Positions 54,398 to 63,479 of a stretch of 64,000 bases of DNA are shown piece after piece. Position numbers and translations under genes: made by a program. The DNA lies in contig NZ_SLWK01000001.1 in NCBI RefSeq assembly GCF_004345615.1, positions 806,001 through 870,000 on the forward strand, read 5' to 3'. Below the pieces are notes generated by a model, which saw nothing but the letters and a program-made list of their open reading frames with translations, was not told where the DNA came from and searched no databases. Position 1 is the first letter of the stretch. Each line of letters starts with the position of its first letter. This DNA comes from Natronoflexus pectinivorans. GTDB taxonomy: Bacteria > Bacteroidota > Bacteroidia > Bacteroidales > Marinilabiliaceae.

Positions 54398-55534
54398 ATG
54401 ACATACGAAATGGATTTGGAAGAGCTACATACAGAGCTAACGAGCGATACCGTTCAGGTGCAAGTTGAAATTCCTCAACCCCGGCTTTCGCCCGGGTTGA
54501 ATATTCCAACGCCAACGCTTGAGTCCTTTCGCACCCGAATTCAGTTGCTCGAGCCTGATACCATTCGTGAACCGGCACCACCACCTCCCCCTCGCAGGGT
54601 TGCTCCCCCGCCAAGTTTATCTCAAAACGATTCAATCTATTTTAACCTTACCGAATCTTTTGGAACTGCCGTTAACTGGCAGTTTGATTATAACACTGAT
54701 GGTTGGAGCCAAGAAACGTCTGAATCTTTATTTAGCGAGGAATATTTGCAGAGAGAGATTTCAATTCAAGCCGATTCGTTGATGGGACATCCCACTCACG
54801 AAACACGATTAGATCATGATGACACAAGTGTCGCTAAACAAACATATACAGAAGTTGACGCATCTTCAGATGAATTGCCAATTGAGGAGAAATCACTTTT
54901 GCAAAATGATTGGTTTACCGGTGTCGTGGTTTTTTCTGTTGTTGTACTGGGTTACGTTCGCCTTAGCTGGAGCAGGTATTTAAAGGATTTGCTCTATACT
55001 ATTATATATCCCTCCTTTATTACGAGACTCTCCAGTGCAAATGCATCCAATTTTTGGCCTTCATTTTTACTAGGGTTTCTCTTTTATTTGAACAGCACAC
55101 TTTTTATTTTCCAGATATTATCCATTATGGAAAAGCCCATTTGGGGTTATTCCGGACCCATATTGCTACCTTTTATTTTTATTTTTCTATTTCTGCTCTT
55201 TACTTCAAAGGTAATAGTTTACCGATTGGCGGGTAAAATATTTGGAACATCAGATGCTGTTCATGGTTATCTTGCATCATCTTCAGCAACGGCAAAGTCA
55301 TTCTCTGTATTAATAATGCCTTTTGTTTTGTTTCTTCCCTACATAGATTTTTCGTTTCAGGAGATATTTATCAGAATCGGATTGGGGGTGTTTATCTTCC
55401 TTTATCTCATGCAGATAGTGAGAGGGATAAAAGAGAATTTTTCGAATCTTCTTTCAGGGTATTACATAATTTTGTATCTTTGCGCTCTGGAAATATTGCC
55501 CTTATCCATCCTATTTAAGGTACTGTTCAAATAG
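54398..55534 (+). CDS. DUF4271 domain membrane protein
   Basis: The 378-residue protein has a Pro-rich N-terminal region with APPPPPRRVAPPPS (about 65-80), then about six to seven membrane segments from about 170 to the end, matching DUF4271. The family is Bacteroidota-specific and lies next to hemD in most genomes, as here. The function is unknown. The Pro-rich segment may reach into the periplasm or cytoplasm as a linker. No signal peptide is seen. Confidence 0.85.
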   Translation: MTYEMDLEELHTELTSDTVQVQVEIPQPRLSPGLNIPTPTLESFRTRIQLLEPDTIREPAPPPPPRRVAPPPSLSQNDSIYFNLTESFGTAVNWQFDYNTDGWSQETSESLFSEEYLQREISIQADSLMGHPTHETRLDHDDTSVAKQTYTEVDASSDELPIEEKSLLQNDWFTGVVVFSVVVLGYVRLSWSRYLKDLLYTIIYPSFITRLSSANASNFWPSFLLGFLFYLNSTLFIFQILSIMEKPIWGYSGPILLPFIFIFLFLLFTSKVIVYRLAGKIFGTSDAVHGYLASSSATAKSFSVLIMPFVLFLPYIDFSFQEIFIRIGLGVFIFLYLMQIVRGIKENFSNLLSGYYIILYLCALEILPLSILFKVLFK

Positions 55535-55579
55535 AAAATGGAGGAGTTCCGATTTTTGTTGAACTAAAATTGATGCACA

Positions 55580-56326
55580 TTGAAGATCAAAAAAATTCTG
55601 GTTTCACAACCAAAACCGACTACGCAAAAGTCGCCTTATTTCGAATTGGCGGAAAAAAACAACGTAAAAATTGATTTCAGACCGTTTATTCAGGTTCAGG
55701 GAATTGATGTTAAAGATTTCAGAAAGCAAAAAATTAACATCCTGGATCATACTGCTGTTGTTTTTACCAGCCGTACTGCCATTGATCATTTTTTCCGAAT
55801 TTGTGAAGAAACACGTGTCACTGTTCCCGATACCATGAAATACTTCTGTATTTCAGAAGCAACTGCATTCTATTTGCAGAAGTACATCGTTTACAGAAAG
55901 CGTAAGATTTTCCATTCCACCGGCAAATTTGCTGATTTAGTGGAAGTTATTAAGAAACACAAAGAGGAAAAGTTTCTGGTGCCGCTCTCAGATATTCATA
56001 AACAGGAAATCCCTGACTTGTTGAATAAGTCTAAGGCTAAGTATACCAAAGCGATATTTTACAGAACCGTAAGCAGTGATTTAAGCGATATCAAAAAGAT
56101 TGATTACGATATGTTAGTCTTTTTCAGTCCATCAGGAATTGCTTCACTCTTTCAGAATTTCCCTGATTTTAAACAGGATGATATTGTTATCGCATCATTT
56201 GGTCCGGCCACTGCAAAAGCTGTTACAGAAGCGGGATTAAGACTCGATATTCAAGCTCCAATGCCCCAAGCGCCTTCCATGACCGCAGCTTTGGATATGT
56301 TTATAAAGCAGCATAACAAGAAATAG
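55580..56326 (+). CDS. hemD: uroporphyrinogen-III synthase family protein
   Basis: The 248-residue protein starts with KIKKILVSQPKPTTQKSPYFEL and has VVFTSRTAIDHFF and LVFFSPSGIASLF, the paired motifs of the HemD fold, ending near VIASFGPATAKAVTEAGL. The enzyme closes and rearranges the tetrapyrrole ring in haem synthesis. The start is TTG at 55580: an in-frame stop lies three codons upstream and no ATG fits. A terminator follows at 56392. Confidence 0.88.
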   Translation: MKIKKILVSQPKPTTQKSPYFELAEKNNVKIDFRPFIQVQGIDVKDFRKQKINILDHTAVVFTSRTAIDHFFRICEETRVTVPDTMKYFCISEATAFYLQKYIVYRKRKIFHSTGKFADLVEVIKKHKEEKFLVPLSDIHKQEIPDLLNKSKAKYTKAIFYRTVSSDLSDIKKIDYDMLVFFSPSGIASLFQNFPDFKQDDIVIASFGPATAKAVTEAGLRLDIQAPMPQAPSMTAALDMFIKQHNKK

Positions 56327-56391
56327 ATAACCTCTGCGTAAATTTCGCTGAATTGAAATTTATGTTTGTAACAACTTATAAGATTATACAA

Positions 56392-56429
56392 ACGCCCCAT
56401 TTAGGTATATTTCCAAATGGGGTGTTTTT
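56392..56429 (+). terminator. rho-independent terminator after hemD
   Basis: Arms 56392-56402 and 56415-56425 pair over 11 bp with one G-T wobble, and a T-run follows to 56429. It separates hemD from rnpA, implying a separate promoter for rnpA or partial read-through. Confidence 0.8.
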
Positions 56430-56461
56430 GTAACCAGATATAAACTGATTGTTTAGGTGGA

Positions 56462-56863
56462 ATGCAAAAAAACGTTGGAAATTCATTTGGTAAGCAGGAA
56501 CGATTGTTTTTAACAAAACAGATTGAGCAGCTTTTTTCAGAAGGTCGTTCGGTAACGTCTTTCCCCTTGCGCATTCAGTATCTGTTAGTTCCTGCGTCCG
56601 ATCAATCACCTTCAAAAGTGCTCTTTTCTGTTCCCAAAAAACGCTTTAAACGAGCCGTGAAACGCAACTTGATCAGAAGAAAAATGAGAGAGGCATTCAG
56701 ATTAAATAAGCAGCAGTTATATTCGGTTGTTCCGCAGGGAAAACAATTGTTGGCAGCTGTTGTTTACATTAACAATGAAGTGGCCGATTACCAGAGCGTT
56801 GAAAAAGCAGTCATTAAGGCTTTTGATAAACTTAAAGCACGCCTTGAGGAATGCAATATTTAA
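56462..56863 (+). CDS. rnpA: ribonuclease P protein component
   Basis: The 133-residue basic protein has the RnpA RNR-type signature KRFKRAVKRNLIRRKMREAFR and an N-terminal FLTKQIEQLFSEGRS. With the RNA subunit it removes 5' leaders from pre-tRNA. The gene lies directly before yidD, the usual order in many bacteria; rpmH is not present here. Confidence 0.95.
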   Translation: MQKNVGNSFGKQERLFLTKQIEQLFSEGRSVTSFPLRIQYLLVPASDQSPSKVLFSVPKKRFKRAVKRNLIRRKMREAFRLNKQQLYSVVPQGKQLLAAVVYINNEVADYQSVEKAVIKAFDKLKARLEECNI

Positions 56864-56912
56864 TCTATACATTAAGCAAAACTCATAACTAATAGAATTA
56901 AAGCGGTATATT

Positions 56913-57155
56913 GTGAATAGAATTCTTTACTATCTCAAACAGCTACTTGTATTTCTGCTCATCTTGCCGGTGAAAATCTATCAATATGGGATTTCTCCAA
57001 TGATTGGCCCTCGTTGTCGATATACCCCAACCTGTTCACACTATACCGTTGAAGCGCTTAAAAAGCACGGCCCTTTCAAAGGTCTTTGGCTTGCTGTTAA
57101 ACGCATTCTTTCATGTAATCCTTGGGGAGGGAGCGGCTATGACCCAGTTCCCTGA
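56913..57155 (+). CDS. yidD: membrane protein insertion efficiency factor
   Basis: The 80-residue protein has the YidD signature [20 protein letters not shown] and the tail [13 protein letters not shown]. It has an amphipathic N-terminal helix and assists YidC-dependent insertion. The start codon is GTG at 56913; no in-frame ATG upstream was seen. Confidence 0.95.
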   Translation: MNRILYYLKQLLVFLLILPVKIYQYGISPMIGPRCRYTPTCSHYTVEALKKHGPFKGLWLAVKRILSCNPWGGSGYDPVP

Positions 57156-57267
57156 ATAGTGTCCTTTTATGTGTCTATAATTTGTGTTTTAAGGTTACCG
57201 AAGCCTCGGGACTCGTTTTTCAATTATTTATTGTAAATTGCTCTATTGATTTACAGTTTCTTCTAAT

Positions 57268-57942
57268 ATGTATTTTGACTTCCATACTCATAACAAAGTG
57301 CGAAGGAAAGGTGTATTTTCCATTGTAAATATACGGGCCGGTTATGATGATTTGGAGGAGATCAACGGTCCGGTTAGTTTTGGGGTTCATCCATGGGATA
57401 CCACACGTCTTAATTCAATTAAAGTGATTGATGAAGTGACTAATATTAAAGATTTAATTACCATAGGCGAATGTGGTCTTGACAAGTATAAATCTGGCAG
57501 TTTATCTGAACAAACTGAACTATTTATAAAGCATGTACATTGTTCTGAACAACTTCATAAACCGTTGATTATTCATTGTGTAGGACGGTATAATGAAATT
57601 ATTAATTTAAAGAAACAGATCAATCCGACCCAGCCATGGATTATTCATGGGTTTAATGGTCACCCACAACTGGCCGAACAGTTAATTCGCAATGGATTTT
57701 TGCTCTCATTTGGCTCTGCCATTTTTATTGGTAAAAGCAAAGCAAGGAAATCTCTCATTATGATGAGAGATGAGCCTTTTTTTCTCGAAACAGATGATTC
57801 CGGATTTGCGATTGAAAAATTATATAGTCAAGTTTCAGAATTACAATTTATTGAAATTAATCATTTAAAGAATAAAATTGCTACAACATTCTTTAAAACA
57901 TTTCCGGGCATGGAATTTCCCCGCTCCCAAGCTACCTGTTAA
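57268..57942 (+). CDS. TatD family hydrolase
   Basis: The 224-residue protein starts YFDFHTHN (metal-binding His pair) and has GVHPWDT, IGECGLDKY, LIIHCVGRYNEI, IHGFNGHPQLAEQLI and FFLETDDSG, all TatD landmarks. The members are metal-dependent DNases or hydrolases. It is a little shorter than E. coli TatD (260 residues) but has all the metal-site motifs. Confidence 0.92.
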   Translation: MYFDFHTHNKVRRKGVFSIVNIRAGYDDLEEINGPVSFGVHPWDTTRLNSIKVIDEVTNIKDLITIGECGLDKYKSGSLSEQTELFIKHVHCSEQLHKPLIIHCVGRYNEIINLKKQINPTQPWIIHGFNGHPQLAEQLIRNGFLLSFGSAIFIGKSKARKSLIMMRDEPFFLETDDSGFAIEKLYSQVSELQFIEINHLKNKIATTFFKTFPGMEFPRSQATC

Positions 57943-58074
57943 TTTGCTTTTTTCTTCTCTCTGATGATTTTCTGCAATATAAATTATTGCTTCATTGTGT
58001 TATATTTTGTATATTCGTATAGTGTAAAAAGCACACTAAGAGTCATACACAATTATCACTAAAGTTTTACCAAA

Positions 58075-59100
58075 ATGAAAACGTATTTCTATTTACTGCA
58101 ATTCTCCTTTCTTCTCTTTTGCCTGTCCACAACAATCAAAACAGAAGCATCAGGATCACTTCCGAGGATCTCCGTGGAGGGTAATCGATTTGTAACACCC
58201 GACGGGGAAACCATCATTTTTCAAGGAGTCAATTTTGCTGATCCAGATCGGTTGGTTAAAGAGGGACAATGGAAAAAAGATCTTTTTAGAGTTGCTCGCG
58301 ACTGGGGATCAAATATCGTTAGGCTTCCTGTGCATCCACAAGCCTGGAGGGAAAGAGGGAAAGAGGATTATTTATTACTTATAGATCAAGCAGTGGAGTG
58401 GGCAAGAGAGTTTGATCTTTACATCATCATCGACTGGCATTCCATCGGAAATCTTAGAACTGAATTGTTTCAACACGAAATGTATAAAACCAGTTTACCC
58501 GAAACCTTTGATTTCTGGTTAACTATTTCTCGCAGATACGCCGATGAACCAATTATTGCCATGTATGAGATTTTTAATGAACCAACAACTTATCAGGGGC
58601 AATTGGGTTCACTTACATGGGATCAATGGACTGAAATACTTACCGACATCATATACGTAATTCGTGCCAATAGCCCTGAAGCCATTCCTTTGGTTGCCGG
58701 TTTTAATTGGGCATACGACCTGACACCGCTTATGTATGCACCCCTTAATATACCTGGAATCGCCTATGTGAGTCATCCCTACCCACAAAAGCGTGACCAG
58801 CCATGGATTCCCCAATGGGAACGTGATTTTGGTTTCGCCGCAGATGATTATCCGATCATTGCCACCGAAATTGGGTTTATGCAACCAACCGATCGTGGTG
58901 CCCACGTTCCCTGTATAGGAGATGAGGAATATGGAAGAACACTAATGAGATATTTTCGTGACAAAGGAATCAGCTGGGTAGCATGGTGTTTCGATCCGGA
59001 TTGGTCTCCGCAGTTAATCAAAGACTGGAATTATACCCCAACCCGATCAGGAAGGTTTTTCAGGGATGTGATGCTGGGAAAGGAAAAATTAGATGAATAG
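58075..59100 (+). CDS. secreted glycoside hydrolase family 5 (cellulase superfamily)
   Basis: The 341-residue protein has a signal peptide (about 1-25) and one GH5 catalytic domain: NIVRLPVHPQAW, DWHSIGNLRT, MYEIFNEPTTYQ (the acid/base Glu in NEP) and PIIATEIGFMQ (nucleophile Glu), then ISWVAWCFDPDWSP. Both catalytic Glu are intact. GH5 is poly-specific (endoglucanase, mannanase and others), so the substrate cannot be fixed. No carbohydrate-binding or T9SS domain is visible. It is monocistronic with a terminator at 59175. Confidence 0.92.
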   Translation: MKTYFYLLQFSFLLFCLSTTIKTEASGSLPRISVEGNRFVTPDGETIIFQGVNFADPDRLVKEGQWKKDLFRVARDWGSNIVRLPVHPQAWRERGKEDYLLLIDQAVEWAREFDLYIIIDWHSIGNLRTELFQHEMYKTSLPETFDFWLTISRRYADEPIIAMYEIFNEPTTYQGQLGSLTWDQWTEILTDIIYVIRANSPEAIPLVAGFNWAYDLTPLMYAPLNIPGIAYVSHPYPQKRDQPWIPQWERDFGFAADDYPIIATEIGFMQPTDRGAHVPCIGDEEYGRTLMRYFRDKGISWVAWCFDPDWSPQLIKDWNYTPTRSGRFFRDVMLGKEKLDE

Positions 59101-59174
59101 ACAATTAGCATGGGTTGCTTTTAGTATTAGGGATAGATTTATTTAGTAGATTGATAAACACAATTTCACATGCG

Positions 59175-59214
59175 CCACCAATAGAAGTTTTAAAACTTCT
59201 ATTGGTGGTTTTTT
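59175..59214 (+). terminator. rho-independent terminator after the GH5 gene
   Basis: A perfect 34-bp inverted repeat (59175-59208, arms of 17) is followed by a six-T run (59209-59214). It lies about 75 bp after the stop. Confidence 0.88.
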
Positions 59215-59574
59215 ATTAGGGAAATTGATGCTATAAATGGTTCTCAAACCATACCCAATAAAATAATATTATTGTTTTGTTGCATGTCATATTTATAATT
59301 GATAAATTGTGATCTGGAAGGTTGAAAAACGTTGGTTTACTTTCAATTTGATGCTATTGAGTTTAAATTGAAAGAAATATAGATAAGTGATGTTTTGTCT
59401 CCTTGTCGAGACATGCTTTTGTGCGAAATCACAATGGCTACTGAAGAGACAAATTTTTTATAATGCCAACAGATTTGAACCAAATGATAAACATATTAGA
59501 TTTCAATGAATGATGGAGGTGTTCAGCATTACTGACACCGGATACTGCACGAACAATCCTAACCTGAATAAATA
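59215..59574. other. gene-free region
   Basis: AT-rich spacer between the GH5 terminator and the PAS kinase. No gene, RNA or notable repeat was found; it presumably carries the kinase promoter. Confidence 0.35.
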
Positions 59575-61491
59575 ATGATTGTTCAGATTAAAGCAGTAAT
59601 CATGCAAAAAATTAAAACCAAAAGTAAAGAGTCGGAAGATCTTTTTGAAGATCTTAAAAACAAGGCCTATTTTCTGGATGAAGCAGAAAAAATAGCCAAA
59701 TTTGGTTATTATGTTCTGGATATAAGTTCTGGGAAATGGGAACAATCATCTGGTCTGGATGAAGTTTTTGGAACCAACTTTCCCGAAGGAAGAACTCTGG
59801 AGGTTTGGTTAAGCATTATTCATCCTGATGATCGGGAAAAGATGAAGAGTTATTTCAAAAAAGATGTATTAACTGAACTACAACCCTTTGATAAAAAATA
59901 CCGGATTTTAAAACCTGATCACTCCGTTATATGGGTTCATGGAAAAGGAAAGTTATCATTTAATGATAGCGGGCAACCTGTTAATATGTTCGGAACCATT
60001 CAGGACATATCCGAGCAAAAGAGAATTGAAGAGGAGATTCAGGACATCAAACATCTTTATGAAAATCTTGTTGAAACTTCTCAGGAACTTATCTTTCAAA
60101 CCAACAACGAAGGACGTTTTATTTTTGTAAATAAAGCTTGTCGCGATATTCTGGGTTTTTCCCATCAAGAGATGATTGGACGGCGGTATGTAGAATTCTT
60201 GCAATCAGATATAATCCATGAAGAAGAAGTGTTTTTCATGGAGAGCCTGCCTGAAGATCAACTGCGTGGCAGAGAGTCTGTTTGGGTCAGTAAAAACAAT
60301 ACACCTGTTTATTTAAGATTAAACATCCGTAAAATATACAACGAGGAGGGGCAGTATAACGGAGCCATAGGCACAGCATACGATATAACCGATGCTATTA
60401 ATGCGGAAAGACTTGCCAAACAAAAATCGGAAGAATTAAACAATTATTTCACTCTCTCATTGGATTTATTGGCTGTTGCCAATTTTAAAGGATATTTTAC
60501 CATGCTGAACCCCTCGTGGAAGAGAGTTTTGGGGTTCTCTTTGGAGGAATTAAAAAGCAAGAAAATTATAGATTTGATTCATCCTGATGATATTGAGGCA
60601 ACCATAAAAGTAATACAGGAACTTCAGAATGGAAAAGAGACTGAAAGCTTTATCAACAGATACAGATGCAAAGATAAATCATACAGATATATAGAATGGA
60701 GATCCAAAGCCAAGAACCGCAAAATTTATGCAGCAGCAAGAGATGTTACGGATCATATTCTCCTTGAAAAATCTCTTCGAAAGGCCAATGATAATTTAAA
60801 AGAGCTTAATTATCAGAAGGATAAGTTCTTGTACATCATAGCCCATGATTTAAGAAATCCGTTAAATAATATTCTGGGATTCATGGAGCTATTATATACC
60901 AACTTCAATAATAACAATGCCATCGAAAACTATGAGTTGGTTAGGCTCTTATCGGGAAACGTTCACTCTCTTTATGAGTTGGTTGAGAATTTACTGAACT
61001 GGGCATTATCGCAAACCGGCAAACTTAAAGCATCGCTGACAAATATTGATTTGTCGGTCCAGGTACGCCGAGCCATCAATCATCTGAAATCACTGGCCGA
61101 TGCAAAGCAGATAATCATTGACAATCAAATACCGGATGGAGTCACCGTTGTGGCTGATGAACACATGTTGAATACTGTTGTTCGAAATTTAGTTTCTAAT
61201 TCCATCAAATTTTCTCATCCGGGAGGTTATGTAAAAGTCGTACATAAGCAGCTTGATGATAGAACCTTAGTAGAGATTCATGATTCAGGTGTTGGTATTG
61301 AAGCTTCGGAAGTTCTACGTTTGTTTAATGCCGAGACCACCCGTTCCACCCCTGGAACACAGGGAGAAGGAGGTACCGGATTCGGACTGCCTTTGTGCAA
61401 TGAGTTGATTAAGGTGCAAAATGGCGAAATTACAGCAACCAGCCAAGTCGGGAAAGGAAGTATATTCAGTTTCTCCTTACGGAATGGGTAG
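59575..61491 (+). CDS. PAS-domain sensor histidine kinase, soluble
   Basis: The protein has 638 residues and no membrane segments or signal peptide, so it is cytoplasmic. Three PAS domains (about 40-145, 155-270, 285-395) carry DISEQKRIEEEIQD and DITDAINAER linkers. A HisKA domain follows with IIAHDLRNPLNNILGFMELL (phospho-acceptor His) and a HATPase domain with VRNLVSNSIKFS, DSGVGIEAS and GGTGFGLPLCNELI. There is no receiver. ATGs at 59575 and 59602 are both possible starts. No response regulator is adjacent. Confidence 0.94.
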   Translation: MIVQIKAVIMQKIKTKSKESEDLFEDLKNKAYFLDEAEKIAKFGYYVLDISSGKWEQSSGLDEVFGTNFPEGRTLEVWLSIIHPDDREKMKSYFKKDVLTELQPFDKKYRILKPDHSVIWVHGKGKLSFNDSGQPVNMFGTIQDISEQKRIEEEIQDIKHLYENLVETSQELIFQTNNEGRFIFVNKACRDILGFSHQEMIGRRYVEFLQSDIIHEEEVFFMESLPEDQLRGRESVWVSKNNTPVYLRLNIRKIYNEEGQYNGAIGTAYDITDAINAERLAKQKSEELNNYFTLSLDLLAVANFKGYFTMLNPSWKRVLGFSLEELKSKKIIDLIHPDDIEATIKVIQELQNGKETESFINRYRCKDKSYRYIEWRSKAKNRKIYAAARDVTDHILLEKSLRKANDNLKELNYQKDKFLYIIAHDLRNPLNNILGFMELLYTNFNNNNAIENYELVRLLSGNVHSLYELVENLLNWALSQTGKLKASLTNIDLSVQVRRAINHLKSLADAKQIIIDNQIPDGVTVVADEHMLNTVVRNLVSNSIKFSHPGGYVKVVHKQLDDRTLVEIHDSGVGIEASEVLRLFNAETTRSTPGTQGEGGTGFGLPLCNELIKVQNGEITATSQVGKGSIFSFSLRNG

Positions 61492-61540
61492 TCATCAGGT
61501 AGTTTTAATTAACAAAGTTTATCGGTTCATTACAGCATAA

Positions 61541-62323
61541 ATGCTTTCCTTTGCATTTATGGCAGAATTGATTTTGAACCCGTTGCAGGTATCATGGGGT
61601 GTGTGGTTGATAACACTTGCCTGTGCATTTATCATTGGCTTTTCCAAAAGCGGTTTAAAGGGAATCGGGATGGTGACAATTCCGGTTTTGGCAATCATGT
61701 ATGGAGGGATGTTTTCTGCCGGTATTTTGTTGCCTTTTCTGGTTTTTGGAGATCTGTTTGCAGTTCGGTTTTACCGCAAAAACATGAGTTGGTCTCATGT
61801 AAAAAGGCTTATGCCTTTTGCATTGGCAGGAATTTTACTGGCTGTACTGGTAGGAAAGATGATCAGCGATGATCTTTTCCGTAATTTGATGGCCGTTCTG
61901 GTCATCAGTTGTCTTGCATTGATCGTTTTCTTTGATTTTTCCGGTAAAAAGCCGGATTTTTCAAAATCCGGCTTTCTTTCAGGGTTCACCGGCTTGTCCG
62001 GAGGATTTGCCACCATGATTGGCAATGCGGCCGGGCCCATTTTCGATCTCTATCTTCTTTCCATGCGTTTGCCCAAAAACAGTTTCATCGGAACAGGAGC
62101 TATTTTCTTTCTTACCTTAAACATCATTAAAGTGCCGCTCCATTTTTTTGTTTGGGAATCAATTACTTTGGCCTCTCTTCAGATGAACTTTGTAATGGTT
62201 CCGGCAGTGTTTATTGGTGCTTTGGCAGGCAGAAAGGTGGTGAGTTATATTCCTGAAAAAGGCTTCCGTATTATCGTAATTGTAATTATTGCACTCTCAT
62301 CGATACTCTTATTGCTCCGATAA
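61541..62323 (+). CDS. sulfite exporter TauE/SafE family protein
   Basis: The 260-residue protein has about eight hydrophobic helices and the family start CAFIIGFSKSGLKGIGMVTIPVL and the second-half repeat FLSGFTGLSGGFATMIGNAAGP. TauE/SafE proteins move organosulfur or other anions; the substrate here is unknown. It follows the kinase by about 50 bp. A second start codon lies at 61559. Confidence 0.9.
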   Translation: MLSFAFMAELILNPLQVSWGVWLITLACAFIIGFSKSGLKGIGMVTIPVLAIMYGGMFSAGILLPFLVFGDLFAVRFYRKNMSWSHVKRLMPFALAGILLAVLVGKMISDDLFRNLMAVLVISCLALIVFFDFSGKKPDFSKSGFLSGFTGLSGGFATMIGNAAGPIFDLYLLSMRLPKNSFIGTGAIFFLTLNIIKVPLHFFVWESITLASLQMNFVMVPAVFIGALAGRKVVSYIPEKGFRIIVIVIIALSSILLLLR

Positions 62324-62388
62324 CATGCATCTTTGCAAAGATATTTGTATTTTTACCCTTCATTTACAACTTTATAATACCACTTATC

Positions 62389-63414
62389 ATGACTGGCGAA
62401 ATTGATTGGGGTAATTTATCTTTTACCTTTACCAAAACGGACTATAATGTTCGATGTTACTACCGAGACGGTAAATGGGGAGAGCTTGAGACCAGCTCCT
62501 CCGAAATGATTAGCATGCACATGGCTGCGACATGTCTCCACTACGGACAGGAAGCTTTTGAAGGATTAAAAGCTTTTCGCGGCAAGGACGGGAAAATCAG
62601 GATTTTCCGTCTGGAAGATAATGCAAAAAGAATGGCATCATCAGCCGATGGCATCATGATGGCGCGCGTTCCTGATGAAATATTTATTGAGGCAGTCAAA
62701 AAAGTGGTCAGTCTTAACAAACGTTTTGTTCCTCCTATGGAGTCAGGCGCATCGCTATACATCAGGCCATTGCTGATTGGAACCGGACCTAAAGTTGGCG
62801 TATCTCCTGCCGACGAATACCTTTTCATGGTTTTTGTTACGCCTGTAGGCCCTTACTTTAAAGAAGGGTTTAAACCCACCAACCTGATGATTACCCGCAA
62901 ATATGACCGTGCTGCACCTAATGGTACCGGAAGCATCAAAGTGGGAGGTAATTATGCAGCAAGTCTGGTTTCAGGTAACCTTGCCAAAGAGAAAGGTTAC
63001 TCAGCGGTGCTCTATCTCGACAGTAAAGAGAAAAAGTACATTGACGAATGCGGCCCGGCCAACTTTTTTGGAATCAAGAACAATACGTATATAACACCTG
63101 AATCCAAATCAGTACTTCCTTCCATAACAAATAAGAGTTTAATTGCTCTGGCTGAGGATCTGGGACTTAAAACCGAGCGTCGTCCGGTTCCATATGAGGA
63201 ATTAGAAACATTTGAGGAAGTGGGAGCCTGTGGAACTGCTGCCGTTATCAGCCCAGTGGCTAAGATTGACGATCTGGATAACGGAAAATCCTATGTTTAT
63301 AGCAAGGATGGCAACCCGGGTCCGATTTCGGTAAAACTATATAACAAACTACGAGCCATTCAGTATGGTGAAGAACCTGATAAATTTGGCTGGATAACAT
63401 TGATTGAGGAGTAA
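62389..63414 (+). CDS. ilvE: branched-chain amino acid aminotransferase
   Basis: The 341-residue class IV PLP aminotransferase has LHYGQEAFEGLKAFRGKDGKIRIFR, SGASLYIRPLLIGTG, GSIKVGGNYAASL (expected Schiff-base Lys), and DECGPANFFGIK. It interconverts leucine, isoleucine and valine with their 2-oxo acids, the last step of their synthesis. It is the usual Bacteroidota IlvE length. It ends in a terminator shared with the convergent kinase. Confidence 0.96.
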   Translation: MTGEIDWGNLSFTFTKTDYNVRCYYRDGKWGELETSSSEMISMHMAATCLHYGQEAFEGLKAFRGKDGKIRIFRLEDNAKRMASSADGIMMARVPDEIFIEAVKKVVSLNKRFVPPMESGASLYIRPLLIGTGPKVGVSPADEYLFMVFVTPVGPYFKEGFKPTNLMITRKYDRAAPNGTGSIKVGGNYAASLVSGNLAKEKGYSAVLYLDSKEKKYIDECGPANFFGIKNNTYITPESKSVLPSITNKSLIALAEDLGLKTERRPVPYEELETFEEVGACGTAAVISPVAKIDDLDNGKSYVYSKDGNPGPISVKLYNKLRAIQYGEEPDKFGWITLIEE

Positions 63415-63434
63415 TAATAGAGTCAGTAGACATT

Positions 63435-63479
63435 GACGGGATTATATAGGCCATGCTTGTATAGTCCCGTTATTTTTTA
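63435..63479. terminator. terminator between ilvE and the convergent kinase
   Basis: ACGGGA (63436-63441) pairs with TCCCGT (63465-63470), with further ATA/TAT pairing inside and a T-rich run at 63471-63478 on the + strand. It overlaps the stop codon of the reverse-strand kinase. Confidence 0.65.
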